A stretch of 26,523 nt of DNA from assembly GCA_937892215.1 (NCBI GenBank), contig CALAVE010000038.1, forward strand, positions 1 to 26,523, in the 5' to 3' direction. A program made the position numbers and the translations under genes. The notes under the pieces are model-generated. The model saw only the letters and a list, made by a program, of their open reading frames with translations, did no database searches and had not been told where the DNA came from. Shown here one piece after another: positions 14,823 through 22,354 of the stretch. Origin of the DNA: an uncultured Porphyromonadaceae bacterium (GTDB lineage Bacteria; Bacteroidota; Bacteroidia; Bacteroidales; Muribaculaceae). The first letter of the stretch is position 1; every line of letters begins with the position of its first letter.

Positions 14823-16577
14823 TTAAGCTATGCCCAAGTCGTGGCAAATCTTGTCGATTTTAGCATCGGCCCAGTCATTCTTGGCATCGTAAGCCTCTGC
14901 ACTCTCCAGAGTGTCGTGAACTTCGATGTAGAACTTAATCTTAGGCTCGGTTCCGCTCGGGCGGATTGAAACTTTGGTCCCGTCCTCAGTGAAGTACTGG
15001 AGCACGTTGCTGGTGGCCGGCATATCGAGCTTGGTCTTAGCACCGGTCTTGACGTCGGTCTGCTCAAGCAACTGGAAGTCCTTGATGCACACCACGGGAG
15101 AACCGGCGATTTCCTTCTGCGGGTTTTCGCGGAAGTTCTTCATCATAGCCACGATTTCCTCAGCACCGCTCTTTCCTGTGCGAACAACGCTGATACCGCG
15201 TTCCTTGCTGTAGCCGTAGGTCTTGTAGATGTCAATCAGCAGGTCGTTGAGCGACATGCCCTTATCCTTAGCCCACGCAGTGATTTCGGCCATCAGAGGA
15301 ATTGAAGAAACGGAGTCTTTGTCGCGAGCGAAAGTCTCGGGCAGATAACCGTAGCTTTCCTCACCGCCGCCTAGATAACGAGCATCGGTACCTTCGAGTT
15401 CGCGCATCACTGTCGCAATCCACTTAAAGCCTGTGTAGCAATCGTAGAGTTTGATGCCTTCTTTCTTGGCAATCTTTGCAATAAGTTCGCTGGTAACGAT
15501 AGTTTTGACGATGTATTCCTTGCCGGTGAGGCGTCCCAGTTCACGGTTGCGCACCATCAGATAGTAGTGGAGCAGAATCTGAATCTGGTTACCGTTGAGC
15601 AGGTCGTATTCACCCTTGTTGTTCTTAGCCACAACCGAGATGCGGTCGGCATCGGGGTCACTTGCCATAGCCACGTCGGCCTGTACTTCCTCAGCCTTGG
15701 CGATAGCCATAGCCATAGTGGGCTTGTTTTCCGGGTTGGGCGACTCCACAGTGGGGAACTCTCCGCTCATCACGTCCTGCTCGGGAACGTGGATGATGTT
15801 AGTGAATCCCCACCGGGCGATGGAACGAGGAATAATCTCCTTACCTACGCCGTGGATAGGAGTGTAAACCACCTTGAGGTCGCTCTGACGTTTGTCGATG
15901 TCCTCGCTCAGCGACAGGGTGTGAATTTGCTCGATGTACTGTGAATCGATGTTCTCACCAATAATCTCAATCAGGTCGGGATTGCCGTGGAACTTGATTT
16001 CGCGAACGTCCTGAATGGCGTTAACGTGATTGATAATGTTAACATCGTGCGGAGCCACCACTTGTGCGCCGTCGTCCCAGTATGCCTTGTAGCCGTTATA
16101 CTCCTTGGGGTTGTGCGATGCGGTGATGTTTACGCCACTCTGGCAACCCAGCAGGCGAACAGCGTAAGAGAGTTCGGGAGTGGGGCGGGGGCCTTCAAAG
16201 AGGTAAACCTTAATTCCGTTGGCGGAGAAGATGTTGGCAACAGTCTCGGCAAACAGTCGGCTGTTGTTACGCACGTCGTGGCCTACCACAACCTTAATCT
16301 GCTCCAGTTGTGGGAACGCTGCTTTCAGATAGTTGGCAAGTCCCTGAGTGGCAGAACCAACGGTGTAGATGTTCATTCGGTTTGAACCGGCACCCATAAT
16401 ACCGCGAAGTCCGCCGGTGCCAAATTCCAGATTCTTGTAGAAAGACTCAATCAGGTCGGTCTTATCCTCGTTTTCGAGCATTTTCTTTACCTCAGCCTGA
16501 GTCTCTGCGTCATAACCTTCGGTCAGCCAGCCTTGGGCTTTCAAGGTTACTTCATTAAGCAATTTTTCGTCGATCAT
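14823..16577 (-). CDS. Phosphoglucomutase/phosphomannomutase family enzyme
   Basis: A 584-residue alpha-D-phosphohexomutase. The phosphoserine loop is TASHNPKEYNGYKAYW with Ser154 as the carrier. The metal-binding loop is DPDADR (307-312), the sugar-binding loop GGGEESYGY (403-411), and the phosphate-binding loop IRPSGTEPKIKF lies near the C terminus. The length and the G-E-E-S-Y loop are those of the longer PGM2/PgcA-type enzymes, which mainly interconvert glucose-1-phosphate and glucose-6-phosphate, so it links glycolysis to glycogen and sugar-nucleotide synthesis. It has its own consensus promoter overlapping the end of the M18 aminopeptidase gene, but read-through from that gene is also likely. 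Confidence 0.95.
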   Translation of the reverse strand: MIDEKLLNEVTLKAQGWLTEGYDAETQAEVKKMLENEDKTDLIESFYKNLEFGTGGLRGIMGAGSNRMNIYTVGSATQGLANYLKAAFPQLEQIKVVVGHDVRNNSRLFAETVANIFSANGIKVYLFEGPRPTPELSYAVRLLGCQSGVNITASHNPKEYNGYKAYWDDGAQVVAPHDVNIINHVNAIQDVREIKFHGNPDLIEIIGENIDSQYIEQIHTLSLSEDIDKRQSDLKVVYTPIHGVGKEIIPRSIARWGFTNIIHVPEQDVMSGEFPTVESPNPENKPTMAMAIAKAEEVQADVAMASDPDADRISVVAKNNKGEYDLLNGNQIQILLHYYLMVRNRELGRLTGKEYIVKTIVTSELIAKIAKKEGIKLYDCYTGFKWIATVMRELEGTDARYLGGGEESYGYLPETFARDKDSVSSIPLMAEITAWAKDKGMSLNDLLIDIYKTYGYSKERGISVVRTGKSGAEEIVAMMKNFRENPQKEIAGSPVVCIKDFQLLEQTDVKTGAKTKLDMPATSNVLQYFTEDGTKVSIRPSGTEPKIKFYIEVHDTLESAEAYDAKNDWADAKIDKICHDLGIA

Positions 16578-16617
16578 AGTTTGTTGAATGGTATTTAAAA
16601 AAGTTTTTAATTTTTTT

Positions 16618-16649
16618 CAAATTTAGTGATTAATTTTGGATTGCGCAAA
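16618..16649 (-). promoter_or_regulatory. Promoter of the phosphohexomutase gene
   Basis: On the minus strand TTTG (16646-16649), a 20-nt spacer and TAAATTTG (16618-16625), a full match. The upstream element directly abuts the aminopeptidase stop codon at 16650. Confidence 0.75.
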
Positions 16650-17945
16650 TTACTTGAAGAATTGTTTGAAAACACGTATCATGTTCAGGTGGTCGGAAAC
16701 CGCACCTGTCTCACGCGCAGAGTGCATGGCCAGCAGCGGATTTCCCACGTCAACGCCTTCAATATCAATTTGCCCGGTGAGAATATTGCCCAGCGTGGAG
16801 CCTCCGGCCACGTCGCTGTGGTTGACGAAATACTGGAACGGAACCTGCGCCGACGTGCAGAGCGACTTGAACACCGCTGCCGAATGGGCATCGGTCATGT
16901 ACTTGCAGTTCGCGTTAATCTTTATGCATGGACCACCGCCCAGAGCCGGATGGTTGGTGGGGTCGTACTTCTCGTTGTAGTTCGGGTGGAATGCGTGTGC
17001 ATTGTCGGCTGAGATGAGGAAAGATTTGTCGATTGCGCGGCAGAAGTCGTCGTAATTGCCACCCTGTGCACACACGATGCGCTGCATCACGTTCGAGAGC
17101 ACGGGCGAGCCGGCTCCCTGCTTGGTGCCGCTCCCGGTTTCCTCGTTGTCGAAAATTGCCGTTACGCAGGTGTTGTCTCTGCTCACTTCGCCTGTAATCG
17201 CATCTAGTGCCGCATGAACCATGCTCAGGTCATCGAGTCGTCCGGCCGAAATAAATTCGTTATTAAGCCCGAATGTGCATGGCGGTGTGGTGTCGTAGAG
17301 CAGCAGGTCGAAGTCGAGAATGTCGGAGGCCTTAACCTTGAGCTCTTCCACTATGAGATTGAGAAGCATACTGCCGGTCTCAAACGTTTCGTTAACGCGG
17401 GCGATGATGGGAAGCATATCCTTCTGCTTGGAGAGTGGATTGCCATCGTTCACCGCACGGTTGAAGTGGATGGCGAGGTGGGAAATCTGCATCAGCGGGC
17501 GTTGAATGTGGAGCAGCAACGACTTGGGGCGCAAGTCGTCGTCACCTTTCACGATTACTCGTCCGGCAATGGACAATGGGCGGTCGAACCATGTGTAGAG
17601 GATGGGGCCACCGTAAACCTCGGTGTTTAGTCGGACCAGACCGTCGGCACTCTTGATGGCTGCATTGGGCTTGATGCGGAAGCATGGCGAGTCGCTATGA
17701 GCGGCAATGATGCGGAAACCGGTGTCGGTAATGGGTTTGGAGCCGATGGAGAACGCAAATAAGGCAGAGTCGTTCTTGGTGACAAAAAACTTCTCACCGG
17801 CTGTGACATTCAGTTGTTCTTCAAGCTTTTTCTCCTTGAAACCGGCATTAATGAGCATTCGCTTGGCTGTGTGGATTGCAAGGAAGTTACATGGGCTGCT
17901 GTTCAGGAAACTGAGCAAGCAGTTGATACTGTCGGTAGTATTCAT
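16650..17945 (-). CDS. M18 family aminopeptidase (aspartyl aminopeptidase-like)
   Basis: A 431-residue di-zinc metallopeptidase. Likely metal and catalytic residues in order are His83 (AAHSDSP), Asp239 (LDDLSM), Glu268/Glu269 (DNEETGS), Asp314 (SADNAHAFHPN) and His408 (AMHSARE). The pattern matches clan MH family M18, which removes N-terminal acidic residues from peptides in the cytoplasm and forms large tetrahedral assemblies. Length is normal. It follows the DUF5063 gene by 32 bases with no promoter seen in between, so it is probably the fifth gene of the yicC-gmk-nadD operon. Confidence 0.95.
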   Translation of the reverse strand: MNTTDSINCLLSFLNSSPCNFLAIHTAKRMLINAGFKEKKLEEQLNVTAGEKFFVTKNDSALFAFSIGSKPITDTGFRIIAAHSDSPCFRIKPNAAIKSADGLVRLNTEVYGGPILYTWFDRPLSIAGRVIVKGDDDLRPKSLLLHIQRPLMQISHLAIHFNRAVNDGNPLSKQKDMLPIIARVNETFETGSMLLNLIVEELKVKASDILDFDLLLYDTTPPCTFGLNNEFISAGRLDDLSMVHAALDAITGEVSRDNTCVTAIFDNEETGSGTKQGAGSPVLSNVMQRIVCAQGGNYDDFCRAIDKSFLISADNAHAFHPNYNEKYDPTNHPALGGGPCIKINANCKYMTDAHSAAVFKSLCTSAQVPFQYFVNHSDVAGGSTLGNILTGQIDIEGVDVGNPLLAMHSARETGAVSDHLNMIRVFKQFFK

Positions 17946-17977
17946 TACTATTGTGTTTAATTCGTTCTTTTGTTCAG

Positions 17978-18514
17978 TTAATATTCAATTGGGGCCTCAT
18001 CATCGCTCATGGAGTGGCGGCAGTTGTGGAGTGCGCGAAGCACATTGCACAGAGTCTGTCCCCAATAGGTCTTGAAGTTGTCCTTGCAAAGACCTATCAG
18101 TTCTTGCTGTTCCACGGTGGGCTTGTCCTCGACCGAGGCCACGAAGTTGTAGAACTCCTGATAGAGGTCGGCCAGGTTCTCGCTTATGGTGACGGCAATG
18201 GGTGTGTCGCTGTATTTCATGTCCTCAATGAAGACCTCCAGATAGACGTCATCCTCAGCCATTAAAGCGGATAACCGGTTGCGCACATAATCGTAGGTTT
18301 CCTCGGTGAGATAAGGGAAGATTTCATAGTCGCTGAAAGCAAAATCGAGTTGAAGGTCGGTTGCTGTGATGTAAATTCTGGGCAACAACTTTAGTAGTGA
18401 TTCAATGAAAGCCTCTTTGCCCACTTGTGAACCATTTTCCACAAGGTGGCAGTACTCATTGGTTAGTGCTATGAAAGCGAGGTCGTTGGGTGTTAGTTTT
18501 ATTTCTTTATTCAT
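17978..18514 (-). CDS. DUF5063 domain protein
   Basis: A 178-residue soluble, mostly helical, acidic protein with no signal peptide. It matches the Bacteroidetes family DUF5063 (segments such as FIALTNEYCHLVE, LLKLLPRIYITA and a terminal CNVLRALHNCRHSM). Its function is unknown. Its start overlaps the end of nadD by 8 bases, indicating tight coupling. The company of yicC, gmk and nadD is, as I recall, conserved in Bacteroidales, which points to a housekeeping role rather than an accessory one. Confidence 0.8.
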   Translation of the reverse strand: MNKEIKLTPNDLAFIALTNEYCHLVENGSQVGKEAFIESLLKLLPRIYITATDLQLDFAFSDYEIFPYLTEETYDYVRNRLSALMAEDDVYLEVFIEDMKYSDTPIAVTISENLADLYQEFYNFVASVEDKPTVEQQELIGLCKDNFKTYWGQTLCNVLRALHNCRHSMSDDEAPIEY

Positions 18515-19085
18515 TGGCGTAGAGATTGTGCCTTTCTATGTAGTCATATACTTTGTCGGGGACAAGAAAACGTATGTCACGACTCTGTGCGACGAGGCTT
18601 CTTATCTGAGTGGAAGAGATTTCCACGATGGGAGCATTCACGGCATGGACGCGCTGAAGGTGCTGCGGGATAGCGATGTCGCTGCCGAGCCGGGGGTAAA
18701 TGTAGATGTCGTGGTTGCTGATAATTTCGTCATGGTCTTTCCATTTGTAGAACAAAGCCCAGTTGTCGGCACCTATAATCAGGGAGAAATGATGCTGCGG
18801 AAATTTCAGGGAGAGTTGCTTGAGCGTGTTGACCGTGTATGACGGTTGGGGCAGACCGAACTCGAATGCCGATGTCTCAGCCCCCGATATGTGGCGTGAG
18901 ACTAATTCGGTCATTCGCAGGCGATGAATGTCCATCCCCCTGTCCTGCTGTTCCTTGAGCGGATTCTGCGGAGCCACCATAAACCATATCTGCTCCAGCG
19001 GCGTGTTCTGCAGGATGTGGCTCGCTATAATGGCGTGGCCAGTGTGAATGGGATTGAACGACCCTCCGAAGATTCCTATTTCCAT
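18507..19085 (-). CDS. nadD: Nicotinate-mononucleotide adenylyltransferase
   Basis: A 192-residue nucleotidyltransferase of the HIGH superfamily. The N terminus is GIFGGSFNPIHTGHAIIA, whose HxGH-type motif binds ATP. A middle segment LIIGADNWALFYKWKDHDEI and a C-terminal ISSTQIRSLV complete the NadD signature. It makes nicotinate adenine dinucleotide from NaMN and ATP in NAD synthesis. It starts 5 bases after gmk and overlaps the DUF5063 gene, so it is translated from the same message. Confidence 0.97.
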   Translation of the reverse strand: MEIGIFGGSFNPIHTGHAIIASHILQNTPLEQIWFMVAPQNPLKEQQDRGMDIHRLRMTELVSRHISGAETSAFEFGLPQPSYTVNTLKQLSLKFPQHHFSLIIGADNWALFYKWKDHDEIISNHDIYIYPRLGSDIAIPQHLQRVHAVNAPIVEISSTQIRSLVAQSRDIRFLVPDKVYDYIERHNLYANE

Positions 19086-19090
19086 AGCGG

Positions 19091-19666
19091 TTACTGCTTG
19101 ATGAAGTCGGTGATGACGTTTCTTGCTTGGGCAACAGCTGTTTCAAGGATGTCGTTGACCACGCATTTGTCGAACTGTGGTGCAAACGAAGTCTCAAATT
19201 CGGCTTTTTCCACGCGTTTGTTGATGTCGTCGATTGAGTCGGTGCCGCGCGCGAGTAATCGCTCGCGCAGCACATCCACGCTTGGAGCCATTATGAAAAT
19301 GGACAGGGCATCTTCGCCATAGATTTTCTTTACGTTGATTCCGCCCAGCACGTCCACGTCAAGCACGACGTTGTTGCCGTGGCTAACGATGCGTTCTATC
19401 TCGCTCTTGAGAGTGCCGTAGAAACGTCCGGGATACACTTCCTGATACTCGGCAAAGTTATCGGCCGCGATATTGTCGCGGAACTGTTGCTCGGAGAGGA
19501 AATAGTATTCTTTGCCGTCGGTCTCACCCTTGCGTGGCGGGCGTGTGGTGGCGGAGACCGAGAATTCGAGTCGGAGTTCGGGGTCGTTGATAATCCGGCC
19601 GATTATGGTGGACTTTCCTGAGCCCGACGGGGCGGAGATTATTATGAGTTTACCTTTGTTAGCCAT
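19091..19666 (-). CDS. gmk: Guanylate kinase
   Basis: A 191-residue kinase converting GMP and ATP to GDP and ADP. The P-loop is SAPSGSGKST (11-20). The GMP-binding region has the family's SVSATTRPPRKGE motif, then YYFLSEQQF and YGTLKSEIE. VVLDVDVLGG and IFIMAPS follow as in other Gmk proteins. Length and order are normal. It follows yicC by 36 bases, the common gene pair, and nadD comes next. Confidence 0.98.
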   Translation of the reverse strand: MANKGKLIIISAPSGSGKSTIIGRIINDPELRLEFSVSATTRPPRKGETDGKEYYFLSEQQFRDNIAADNFAEYQEVYPGRFYGTLKSEIERIVSHGNNVVLDVDVLGGINVKKIYGEDALSIFIMAPSVDVLRERLLARGTDSIDDINKRVEKAEFETSFAPQFDKCVVNDILETAVAQARNVITDFIKQ

Positions 19667-19702
19667 AATGATTTTGATTTATCTGAAATGTGATGAATAA
19701 TT

Positions 19703-20581
19703 CTACAGCACGTTGAGAACCTGCTCCTTAATTTGCTCCAGGTGGTCTTTCATGCGGACCACAATCTTCTGCAGTTCGGCCTCGTTGGCTTTGGAGCCCA
19801 TGGTGTTAATTTCGCGGCCCATTTCCTGGGCTATGAATCCCAGTTTCTTTCCCTGTCCGTCGCCGCCGTGCAGCGTGTCGAGGAAATATTTCAGGTGGTT
19901 CTGCAGGCGTATCTTTTCTTCAGTTATGTCGAGTTTCTCAATGTAAAATATCAGCTCCTGCTCAAAGCGGTTCTTGTCGTAGTTCATGCCGTCGATTTTC
20001 TCGAGGGAGTCGAGGATGCGCCCCTTGATTTTCTCCACCCGCGATTCCTCAAATTCCGGAACCTGGTTGAGCAGCGACTGAATATTGGCGATTTTTTCCT
20101 CAAAGAAAGCCTCTAATCGTTTTCCCTCCTGGGTTCGGAAGGCAATAAGGGCATCAACGGCTTTGCGCACCACTTGCATCAGGGCCTCAAGTTCGGCCGC
20201 GTCAACCTCGATGGTCGCGGTGTCGCTCTTGATGGAGTCGGGCAGACGCAGCAGGGTGGTACACAGGTCGGTGGGCTCGTCCAGTCCCATTTCGGTAACC
20301 ATGGCGGCAATTTGCTCTTTGTAGTGCTTGATTTGGGGCATATTCAGTGAAAACGAAGCTTCATTGAAGATGTCTTCGCTGCTGATGAAAAGTTCCACCT
20401 TGCCGCGCAGCAGGCGTTGCGCAATGATGTTGCGGATATCAAGTTCCTTTTCCCTGTAAGATTGCGGAATTTTTACCGACAAGTCGAGTTGTTTGCTGTT
20501 GAGAGATTTGAGCTCGGCTGTGATTTTCTTGTTGCAAGCCACAACGTCGGCCTTGCCAAATCCTGTCATTGAAAGAATCAT
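19703..20581 (-). CDS. YicC family endoribonuclease-like protein
   Basis: A 292-residue protein with the YicC N terminus MILSMTGFGKADV and the conserved C-terminal half GKKLGFIAQEMGREINTMGS, followed by KDHLEQIKEQVLNVL. The family forms clamp-like hexamers and members have been reported to cleave RNA. It is the first gene of the yicC-gmk-nadD-DUF5063-aminopeptidase series and has a consensus promoter at 20621-20651. There are no missing segments. Confidence 0.95.
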   Translation of the reverse strand: MILSMTGFGKADVVACNKKITAELKSLNSKQLDLSVKIPQSYREKELDIRNIIAQRLLRGKVELFISSEDIFNEASFSLNMPQIKHYKEQIAAMVTEMGLDEPTDLCTTLLRLPDSIKSDTATIEVDAAELEALMQVVRKAVDALIAFRTQEGKRLEAFFEEKIANIQSLLNQVPEFEESRVEKIKGRILDSLEKIDGMNYDKNRFEQELIFYIEKLDITEEKIRLQNHLKYFLDTLHGGDGQGKKLGFIAQEMGREINTMGSKANEAELQKIVVRMKDHLEQIKEQVLNVL

Positions 20582-20620
20582 ATTACTGTACTGAATTTAA
20601 TCGTTCTGAATATTCTATCG

Positions 20621-20651
20621 CAAATTTAGTGCAAGTTTGCGTAATGTGCAA
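20621..20651 (-). promoter_or_regulatory. Promoter of the yicC-gmk-nadD operon
   Basis: On the minus strand TTG (20649-20651), a 20-nt spacer and TAAATTTG (20621-20628). The -7 box is a full match; the leader to yicC is about 32 nt. Confidence 0.7.
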
Positions 20652-20742
20652 GGGGGTAGCCGTGTAACTTGCTGGTAGCGTGCCGAATATTGCCGGGCGA
20701 GGTGATTGCGAAAACTGCCCCGACAATAATCCGACAATTTTT

Positions 20743-21312
20743 TTATAGTTTTGCTACTGTTGCATCGCTGATTACGAATGTGCCGAGCCAAATAGTAGAT
20801 GACACATGGAAGCCAGTGCCTACAAATCTTCCATTTTTGTCCCATTCCTTGAGTGTGCCATTGATGAGGTAAATACCAGAACTGAGTTTTCCAGCCTCTT
20901 CCTTTGTCATCTCCACCTTTAGCCGAAAAGCGCAGTCCCAAAGGTCGCCACCATAATTCGAGAAGTTCATACTCTTAAACCAAACGGTTGCAATGTCACC
21001 ATTCACTTGGTCGATTTCCTCATAGTCCACGTAGAGGTTGTCGATAAAGTGGAACGGCTTGCCTACGCATGAGGAGAAGTATTCCTCCAGCGGTTTGCGT
21101 AGTTCGTCCTGCGCAATCTCGTTGTCACGATAGTTCGGATATTGCTTAACAATCGGGTCTAATGCGCGGCGAGCCTCGCTTGTTGGCGAGTCATCCTCAA
21201 AAGTGTAGGCTACCGCCACGCTATCTTGACTTGTGGCTTGGCCATTGGTCGAGCCGTTGGTGCATGCCGCAAGGGACAGCAGCACCATGATAAATGCTAA
21301 TACCTTGTTCAT
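20743..21312 (-). CDS. Small lipoprotein co-transcribed with an XRE-type regulator
   Basis: A 189-residue protein with a clear lipoprotein signal (LLSLAAC, Cys17). The mature part starts with a Ser/Thr/Gln-rich linker and a helical segment. From about residue 85 comes a beta-rich part (NLYVDYEEIDQVNGDIATVW, then KLSSGIYLINGTLKEW and GTFVISDATV) that looks like an OB-fold of the tRNA_anti-like kind often seen in Bacteroidetes lipoproteins; that reading is tentative. The frame is open to 21456, but the start at 21312 begins the signal peptide and lies 4 bases after the regulator's stop. Being made together with a phage-type repressor suggests a lysogeny-linked surface protein, which is inference. 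Confidence 0.8.
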   Translation of the reverse strand: MNKVLAFIMVLLSLAACTNGSTNGQATSQDSVAVAYTFEDDSPTSEARRALDPIVKQYPNYRDNEIAQDELRKPLEEYFSSCVGKPFHFIDNLYVDYEEIDQVNGDIATVWFKSMNFSNYGGDLWDCAFRLKVEMTKEEAGKLSSGIYLINGTLKEWDKNGRFVGTGFHVSSTIWLGTFVISDATVAKL

Positions 21313-21316
21313 GATT

Positions 21317-21640
21317 TTATGAGTTTTGAAGTTGTTTGATTTTCTCTTGGAGGTTCTTGATAATCTCTTGCTGCATGGCGACCACGTCAACAAGGCCATC
21401 AACGCGCTTGTTGTAGGCGGCAGTGTTATCACCTGCGAGCATTGTTCCCTCACCACGCATCAGCCACTCGGCTGAAATCTCATCAAATTCAGTCAAAATT
21501 GCATTGACTAACTTGAAACTAATCTCTGTAGCACCTCGCATAGTCCTGTTGAGGCTGCTTTGTGTGATGCCCACTCGCTTGGCGAATTGGGTCTCTGTCA
21601 TGTTGCTGTAGGCCAGCACAGCCTTAATTCTTCCAATCAT
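21317..21640 (-). CDS. XRE-type helix-turn-helix regulator, phage-repressor-like
   Basis: A 107-residue DNA-binding protein. The helix-turn-helix is TQFAKRVGITQSSLNRTMRG (about 17-36). A segment ISAEWLMRGEGTML (about 55-68) is typical of small CI-like repressors in Bacteroidetes prophages and mobile elements. The last 25 residues (VVAMQQEIIKNLQEKIKQLQ) form a coiled coil, probably for oligomerisation, in place of a peptidase-type domain. It is read divergently from the ORF at 21839. The region between holds several short palindromes that are candidate operators for this protein. No full consensus promoter was seen on its side, only a degenerate TTAATTTG. Confidence 0.85.
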   Translation of the reverse strand: MIGRIKAVLAYSNMTETQFAKRVGITQSSLNRTMRGATEISFKLVNAILTEFDEISAEWLMRGEGTMLAGDNTAAYNKRVDGLVDVVAMQQEIIKNLQEKIKQLQNS

Positions 21641-21659
21641 TACCGCAAACTTTTATGAA

Positions 21660-21673
21660 GGGCAAAAATGCCC
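21660..21673. promoter_or_regulatory. Short inverted repeat upstream of the regulator, candidate operator
   Basis: GGGCA AAAA TGCCC, two 5-bp arms, lies 20 bases before the regulator's start codon. It could be an operator or a small leader hairpin. Confidence 0.35.
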
Positions 21674-21712
21674 TAACTGTTAAAATTCCTTAAATATTTG
21701 GCAAATTAAGTC

Positions 21713-21734
21713 ACAAATGATTTGTATTAAATCA
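21713..21734. promoter_or_regulatory. Overlapping palindromes, candidate repressor operator
   Basis: Two interlocked symmetrical sites: ACAAAT-G-ATTTGT (21713-21725, 6+6) and TGATTT-GTATT-AAATCA (21718-21734, 6+6). They cover the TTTG element of the plus-strand promoter at 21721-21750, which is where a repressor would block it. Confidence 0.5.
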
Positions 21735-21750
21735 AAAATGACTAACTTTG
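21721..21750 (+). promoter_or_regulatory. Promoter of the divergent small ORF
   Basis: TTTG (21721-21724), an 18-nt spacer and TAACTTTG (21743-21750). The -7 box is a full match and the spacer is slightly short. The ORF begins 88 bases downstream. Confidence 0.6.
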
Positions 21751-21838
21751 CATCATTAATCAATCACAGTACAAAATTACGATAAAATTTTGATACCGCA
21801 AACTATTTTCAATCAAAAACTTAAAAAGATTTGCAACT

Positions 21839-22162
21839 ATGAGCAACGAGAACAACAACGAGGCAAAAGTCATCGACATGACCGCCACCGAGAACGAGAA
21901 CATGGTCGAAATCTCCGCAAAGGAGTTGAACGACCTGCAAGAGAGCAACGCCAACCTAATCGCTGAGCGTGGTGTAATTGCCGTAGGCAAGCGTTTTTTT
22001 TACTCCGTCAGCGTCGATGTAGGTTACATCTTGCGCGTTCACTTCTGTGGAGCAAGTATTGACACCAATATCACCAAGAGCATCGATGATGACCATAAGA
22101 TGTTGAACTTCCTTAACATATTCAAATTCTTTTATTTCACGCCACTTGAACTGATTTTATAA
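21839..22162 (+). CDS. Small ORF divergent from the regulator; likely broken 3' half
   Basis: A 107-residue reading frame I do not recognise. The first half (about 1-55) looks like a real protein: Asn/Glu-rich start, ENMVEISAKELNDLQES helix, strongly biased codons with C or G in third position. It resembles the small acidic early proteins beside Bacteroidetes phage repressors. The second half, from about GKRFFYS onward (base 21990), has a different composition rich in Phe, Ile and Leu. The other strand is also open there and encodes a surface-protein-like start, so the reading frame seems to run across a junction. I regard the start and first half as supported and the C terminus as doubtful. 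Confidence 0.5.
   Translation: MSNENNNEAKVIDMTATENENMVEISAKELNDLQESNANLIAERGVIAVGKRFFYSVSVDVGYILRVHFCGASIDTNITKSIDDDHKMLNFLNIFKFFYFTPLELIL
21961..22119 (-). pseudogene. Possible frameshifted N-terminal fragment of a secreted surface protein
   Basis: Read on the minus strand, ATG at 22119 begins MLRKFNILWSSSMLLVILVS, which has the charged start and hydrophobic core of a signal peptide but stops shortly after. One frame over, just downstream, the strand reads NAQDVTYIDADG, then KKTLAYGNYTTL, ending at a TAG near 21960. 'AQ-VTYIDADG' after a signal peptide is typical of the mature start of Bacteroidales leucine-rich (BspA-like) and other surface proteins. Joining the two needs a one-base frameshift. 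A single open frame through the region also exists without the signal peptide, so the interpretation is uncertain. Confidence 0.35.
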
Positions 22163-22268
22163 TGTCCTGATAAACAGAATACTTTTGAGTTTTGCCATGA
22201 CGGAGATCTCACTCGATTTAGTGGCGTTAATAAATCAATCAAGACCTCTTAGGCACGCCAAGATATGG

Positions 22269-22300
22269 CAAAATTACAAATAATAAACAAGAATCCCACA
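22269..22300 (-). promoter_or_regulatory. Possible promoter for the surface-protein fragment
   Basis: On the minus strand TAATTTTG (22269-22276) with TGTG (one base off TTTG) 20 nt upstream at 22297-22300. It points towards the broken fragment at 22119 and would be a relic if that gene is dead. Confidence 0.35.
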
Positions 22301-22303
22301 CCT

Positions 22304-22319
22304 CCCCCCCCAAAAAAAA
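22304..22319. repeat. C8-A8 homopolymer tract
   Basis: Eight C (22304-22311) run directly into eight A (22312-22319). The tract is outside any coding frame, between the stop of the repeat protein (22355) and the possible promoter at 22269-22300. On the minus strand the T8 part, after the short palindrome ATCATGAT, could act as a weak terminator for the repeat gene. Confidence 0.7.
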
Positions 22320-22354
22320 TCATGATTGAGGGGTTGCAGTATATTTATGTGGGG

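Noticed and set aside
20690..20742. Twin CCGACAAT repeats before the yicC promoter as a terminator or operator
   Set aside because: Two 8-bp direct copies without symmetry or stem; too little to call.
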